Program-made: the position numbers and the translations under genes | In this document: one piece after another, positions 13,792 through 17,046 of the stretch | How positions within the stretch are numbered: the first letter of the stretch is position 1 | How the letters are laid out: every line of letters starts with the position of its first letter | Notes under the pieces: model-generated | Seen by the model: only the letters and a program-made list of their open reading frames with translations | Databases searched by the model: none | What the model was told of the DNA's origin: nothing | NCBI GenBank assembly: GCA_947171615.1 | Contig: CAMVYG010000022.1 | Span: forward strand, 1-17,046 | Direction: 5' to 3' | DNA length: 17,046 nt | DNA from: an uncultured Clostridia bacterium | GTDB taxonomy: Bacteria; Bacillota; Clostridia; Oscillospirales; Acutalibacteraceae

Positions 13792-14284
13792 CTTTCAGCT
13801 TTCCTTTATCAAAACTCTTTTCTGCCAGCTTTTCCGCCGGAAAAAACTGATATAGCGCCGCTTTTACGATCCTTCCCGGAAACTGGTGGAACCGGTCGCC
13901 CAAAATCGCAAACGCCTTACGGGTCTTTTCCCGGTGGTCGATCAGCATGGTAGTATGGGCGCACCAGCTTTCCTCCTGCCCAAAATACTCCTTCAAATCC
14001 AAAAGCTCCCGGGTCACATCCGGCGCAAGGAAAAGTACCTCCTGCCCCTGAAACATTCCTATATGACTGAAATGCACCGCAACAGGAGCCGCCTCTAAGT
14101 CTTGAAACCGTTCTTCAAGCTCTCCCCGGCGATCCGGCTTAAAAGTCCCCAAGGTCACATGAAAGGGAATCCCCATCGTCTGCCGCCCGGTAAAGCCCTG
14201 CGACAACAGCGCCTGCTGATATTCTTTCAGCGTCTGCTGGGTCTCTTCATCAAAAACACCCAGCACGCACAGGAATTTTTCCAT
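13763..14284 (-). CDS. 2H phosphoesterase / 2'-5' RNA ligase family protein
   Basis: The 173-aa product has two H-x-T motifs, FHVTLG (H42, T44) and CAHTTM (H110, T112), about 68 residues apart. This defines the 2H superfamily, whose members hydrolyse 2',3'-cyclic or 1'',2''-cyclic phosphates or act as LigT-like RNA ligases. The substrate cannot be read from sequence. ATG 14284 is chosen over a GTG two codons upstream because GAGGAG lies 8 bases before it and its first base is shared with the glmM stop (TGATG). The 3' end overlaps the methyltransferase start by 29 bases. The tight coupling with an RNA-type methyltransferase suggests an RNA-related role, but that is inference. Confidence 0.85.
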   Translation of the reverse strand: MEKFLCVLGVFDEETQQTLKEYQQALLSQGFTGRQTMGIPFHVTLGTFKPDRRGELEERFQDLEAAPVAVHFSHIGMFQGQEVLFLAPDVTRELLDLKEYFGQEESWCAHTTMLIDHREKTRKAFAILGDRFHQFPGRIVKAALYQFFPAEKLAEKSFDKGKLKDENSKMAGL

Positions 14285-15636
14285 CAGCACAGCTCCTCTT
14301 TGATCACTTCCGCCACATCGTTTGCCAGCTTTTCAATGAGGGCTTCGTCCTGGCCCTCCACCATCACACGGAGCAGGGGCTCCGTACCGGAGGGACGCAC
14401 GATGATCCGCCCGTCTTTCCCCAGAGTCTCCGTCACCTTGTCAATGGCGGCACGCACCTTGTGGTCGGTATAGAAGGCAAGCTTCCCTTCGGGAGAAACC
14501 TTCAGGTTCACAATGGTCTGGGGGAACCGCTGCATCAAAGTGGCAAGAGAAGAAAGCTTTCCTTCTCTCCTGCGCAGCAGGCTCAAAAGCTGACAGGCGG
14601 TCAGCTGCCCATCGCCGGTGGTGGCAAAATCCCGGAAGATCACATGGCCGCTTTGCTCGCCGCCGAAGTTATAGCCGCTGAGCCGCATTTCCTCCAGCAC
14701 ATAGCGATCGCCCACCTTAGTGGCCTCAAAATCCATGCCGTTTTCCTCACAAAACCGCTGGAAGCCCATGTTGGTCATAATGGTGCCCACCACCGTGTTT
14801 CTGGAAAGCTTGCCCCGGCTCTTCATATCCAGGGCGCAGATGGCCATGATGAAATCGCCATCGATGAAATTGCCCTGTTCGTCCACCATCAGACAACGGT
14901 CCGCATCGCCGTCAAAGGCCACGCCCGCATCCACCTCATGGGTTTTCACATACTCAATCAGCCCTTCCATGTGGGTAGAGCCGCAGTCCCGGTTCACATT
15001 GATCCCGTCCGGGTGGTCGTTGAGCATGGTGACCTGAGCCCCCAGCTCGGTAAACAAAGTCTCCGCCGTGGCGCTGGCAGAACCGTTGGCGGTATCGATG
15101 GCGATCTTCAAACCGTCCAGAGAGAAGTGAACGGAGTTTTTCACATGGTCGATGTAATCCCGCACGGCGTTTTCCGCCTGGCTGACAGTGCCGATGCCGT
15201 CCTCTGTGGGAAATTCCCCGGAAATATCGGATTTCCCGAGAATGATATCCTCAATACGCTCCTCCAGGTCGTCCGGCAGCTTAAAGCCGTCTCCGGAGAA
15301 GATCTTGATGCCGTTATATTCATAGGAATTGTGAGAAGCGGAAATCATCACGCCCGCGTCCGCCTTATACTTTTCCACCAGATAGGCCACGGCAGGGGTG
15401 GGTACCACGCCCAACGTTACCACGCTGGCCCCAATGCTGCACAGCCCCGCCGCCATGGCGGTTTCCAGCATATCGGAGGAAAGCCGGGTGTCCTTGCCAA
15501 TGAGCACCTTGGGGTGGCGGTTGCTTTTGTTGGTCAGCACACAGGCTGCCGCCCTGCCCAGCTGGGTTGCCAGCTCACAGGTCAGGTCTTTGTTTGCAAT
15601 GCCTCTGATTCCATCTGTTCCGAAAAGTCTTCCCAT
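14284..15636 (-). CDS. glmM: Phosphoglucosamine mutase
   Basis: GlmM interconverts glucosamine-6-phosphate and glucosamine-1-phosphate on the way to UDP-GlcNAc for peptidoglycan. The 450-aa product has the usual length. Landmarks are the N-terminal FGTDGIRG (5-12), the phosphoserine loop ISASHNSYEYNG with S101, the metal-binding loop DGDADR (242-247), the sugar-binding GGEQSGH (325-331) and the phosphate-binding RPSGTEP (414-420). All catalytic features are intact. ATG 15636 follows AAAGGTGATT at good spacing. It lies 33 bases after the DUF6440-like gene and its stop overlaps the 2H phosphoesterase start by one base. No glmS or ribozyme element is present in the window. Confidence 0.97.
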   Translation of the reverse strand: MGRLFGTDGIRGIANKDLTCELATQLGRAAACVLTNKSNRHPKVLIGKDTRLSSDMLETAMAAGLCSIGASVVTLGVVPTPAVAYLVEKYKADAGVMISASHNSYEYNGIKIFSGDGFKLPDDLEERIEDIILGKSDISGEFPTEDGIGTVSQAENAVRDYIDHVKNSVHFSLDGLKIAIDTANGSASATAETLFTELGAQVTMLNDHPDGINVNRDCGSTHMEGLIEYVKTHEVDAGVAFDGDADRCLMVDEQGNFIDGDFIMAICALDMKSRGKLSRNTVVGTIMTNMGFQRFCEENGMDFEATKVGDRYVLEEMRLSGYNFGGEQSGHVIFRDFATTGDGQLTACQLLSLLRRREGKLSSLATLMQRFPQTIVNLKVSPEGKLAFYTDHKVRAAIDKVTETLGKDGRIIVRPSGTEPLLRVMVEGQDEALIEKLANDVAEVIKEELC

Positions 15637-15669
15637 GTTTAATCACCTTTCTCGTTACTGGTTTACCTA

Positions 15670-15882
15670 CTACTTTTTAATGACTACGTTCCCGTTTTCA
15701 TCCAGCAGCGGGGTAATACCATACCCGCCGTCAGGTTCGCCATATCTGACTGTTACAAGATAGTGTACTCCTGTAACTTTATCCGCAATGATTTCGTATC
15801 GTATAGTCGAACCGATGAAGCCTTTCCCCTTGAACTCAAATCTGTCGTCAAACTCGGTTTTTTCTCTGCTGAAAAATCCCAT
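15670..15882 (-). CDS. Small DUF6440-like protein of unknown function
   Basis: A 70-aa soluble protein with a charged start (MGFFSREKTEFDDRFEFKG), a central beta-rich segment (TIRYEIIADKVTGVHYLVTV) and the end GYGITPLLDENGNVVIKK. The pattern of a DKxTGVxYL motif followed by G-TPLLDENG resembles the small DUF6440 family common in Clostridia; the assignment is from memory. GGGAGGAAG lies about 6-8 bases before ATG 15882. The gene sits 22 bases after ruvB and 33 bases before glmM, all on the same strand, so it is probably co-transcribed. No catalytic residues or membrane segments are visible, and no function can be proposed. Confidence 0.8.
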   Translation of the reverse strand: MGFFSREKTEFDDRFEFKGKGFIGSTIRYEIIADKVTGVHYLVTVRYGEPDGGYGITPLLDENGNVVIKK

Positions 15883-15904
15883 ATAAGCTTCCTCCCAGCG
15901 TTGT

Positions 15905-17023
15905 TTATTCTTCCAGCTTCAGCTGGCCTGTGGATTCTGCGCCCCGCAAGGCAGCCGGCACAGGCAGCCCAAGATGAAGATAAGCCGCCGGGGTAACGCA
16001 GCGCCCCCGGGGGGTGCGGGTCAAAAAGCCGATCTGCATGAGATAGGGTTCGTTTACGTCTTCAATGGTAACGGACTCTTCCCCGATGGCTGCCGCCAGG
16101 GTCTCCAAACCTACCGGGCCGCCGCCGTAATTTTTGATAATGGCAGAAAGCATGTTCCGGTCGCTTTGGTCAAGGCCCAACTCGTCGATCTCCATTCTGT
16201 CCAGGGCAATGCGGGCCGTGTTCAGGGTAATTACCCCGCCGCTCATGACCTCCGCAAAATCCCTCACCCGCTTTAAGAGCCGGTTGGCGATACGGGGCGT
16301 TCCCCGGGAACGGGAAGCGATCTCCAGCGCCGCGTCTGCTTCGATCTCCGCCTGTAAAATTCCGGCGCTGCGTGAAACGATCTTCGAGAGCTCTGCCGGA
16401 GAATACAGCTCCAGGCGCAGCACCACGCCAAAGCGATCCCGCAAAGGGTCGGAAAGCTGCCCTGCCCGGGTGGTGGCTCCCACCAGGGTGAATTTCGGCA
16501 GCGGCAGATGATAGGAAGCCGCCATCTGTCCCTTGCCCGTGATGATATCCAGGGCAAAGTCCTCCATGGCAGGGTACAGGATCTCCTCCACCGTGCGGGG
16601 CAGGCGGTGTACCTCGTCGATAAACAGCACATCGCCGGGACTAAGATTCGTCAGCAGCGCCGCCAGGTCTCCCGGCTTTTCAATGGCCGGGCCGCTGGTA
16701 ATGCGCAGATTGACCCCCATTTCGTTGGCAACGATCCCCGCCAGGGTGGTTTTTCCCAGGCCGGGAGGGCCGTAAAGCAATACATGATCCAGAGTTTCCT
16801 TCCGGCTTTTCGCCGCCTCAATATAAATTTTCAGGTTTTCCTTGGCTTTTTCCTGCCCGATATATTCTGAAAACGTCCGGGGGCGCAGCGGATTTTCCAC
16901 TTCTTTGTCTTCCGGGGTGTACCCGGTTTCCGTCAGCCGGTTTTCCAGATCCATCTCCTCGTCTCTGGCGTCCCAGTCGATACCGTATTCCGCAGTTTCT
17001 TTACCGCTGGTTTTTTCGATCAT
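15905..17023 (-). CDS. ruvB: Holliday junction branch migration DNA helicase RuvB
   Basis: RuvB is the AAA+ motor that, with RuvA, drives branch migration of Holliday junctions during recombination and repair. The 372-aa product has LRPRTFSEYIGQEK (46-59), Walker A GPPGLGKT (85-92), Walker B DVLFIDE (131-137), sensor 1 GATTRAG (182-188), an arginine-finger segment PLRDRFG (193-199) and the winged-helix end LMQIGFLTRTPRGR. The chain is about 25-30 residues longer than most RuvB proteins because of an acidic N-terminal extension (residues 1-28). ATG 17023 follows AAAGGAGAG at good spacing, whereas an internal ATG at codon 24 has its purine run directly against the start, so the longer form is preferred. 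ruvA and ruvC, if linked, lie beyond the right edge. Confidence 0.97.
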   Translation of the reverse strand: MIEKTSGKETAEYGIDWDARDEEMDLENRLTETGYTPEDKEVENPLRPRTFSEYIGQEKAKENLKIYIEAAKSRKETLDHVLLYGPPGLGKTTLAGIVANEMGVNLRITSGPAIEKPGDLAALLTNLSPGDVLFIDEVHRLPRTVEEILYPAMEDFALDIITGKGQMAASYHLPLPKFTLVGATTRAGQLSDPLRDRFGVVLRLELYSPAELSKIVSRSAGILQAEIEADAALEIASRSRGTPRIANRLLKRVRDFAEVMSGGVITLNTARIALDRMEIDELGLDQSDRNMLSAIIKNYGGGPVGLETLAAAIGEESVTIEDVNEPYLMQIGFLTRTPRGRCVTPAAYLHLGLPVPAALRGAESTGQLKLEE

Positions 17024-17046
17024 GGAGTTTTCTCTCCTTTCCTCAC

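Noticed and set aside
14461..15642. 393-codon open frame on the plus strand opposite glmM
   Set aside because: Antisense to a complete glmM with all active-site motifs; no ribosome site and a His/Gly-rich translation typical of a shadow frame.

Overview
The window looks like the chromosome of a moderately GC-rich, spore-forming Clostridia member, most likely from the Oscillospirales (Ruminococcaceae/Oscillospiraceae). The signs are a T-box-controlled pheS, a ClpE-type unfoldase with a zinc finger, a SpoVAD spore protein, a fused EcfA1-EcfA2 ATPase followed by ecfT and truA, and small families typical of that order (DUF6106-like, DUF5711-like, DUF6440-like). The taxon is inferred from gene content. 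I see no prophage, IS element, CRISPR array, tRNA or rRNA.

Layout. 1-866 (minus) holds the 5' part of pheS, its Phe-specific T-box leader and a sigma-A-like promoter. 959-2715 (plus) is a two-gene unit: a promoter, a two-TM protein of unknown function, asnA (aspartate-ammonia ligase) and a terminator. 2790-3806 (minus) is a solitary spoVAD converging on asnA. 3807-4204 carries no gene; it holds hairpins, degenerate 7-bp repeats and the clpE terminator. 4205-17023 (minus) is a long co-directional run, in transcription order: ruvB, DUF6440-like small protein, glmM, 2H phosphoesterase, class I methyltransferase, ecfA (fused A1-A2), ecfT, truA, DUF5711-like membrane protein, cvpA-like, pgsA-like and clpE-like. 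Three junctions overlap (glmM/2H, 2H/methyltransferase, ecfA/ecfT), so those genes are probably translationally coupled. A likely internal promoter precedes the cvpA-like gene.

Functions. The genes are mostly housekeeping: Phe-tRNA charging, asparagine synthesis, Holliday-junction branch migration, amino-sugar supply for peptidoglycan, RNA modification, vitamin uptake energisation (ECF module), phospholipid synthesis, protein quality control and spore maturation.

The most unusual signal is non-coding. A family of heptad tandem repeats (AGTTGTT, or AACAACT on the other strand) occurs upstream of spoVAD and on both sides of the ecfA-ecfT module. The two ecf-flanking arrays are inverted relative to each other, share a 20-bp perfect match and sit in gaps of exactly 73 bp. 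A degenerate relative with the same 7-bp period lies in the 3.8-4.2 kb gap. No new enzymatic system is evident.
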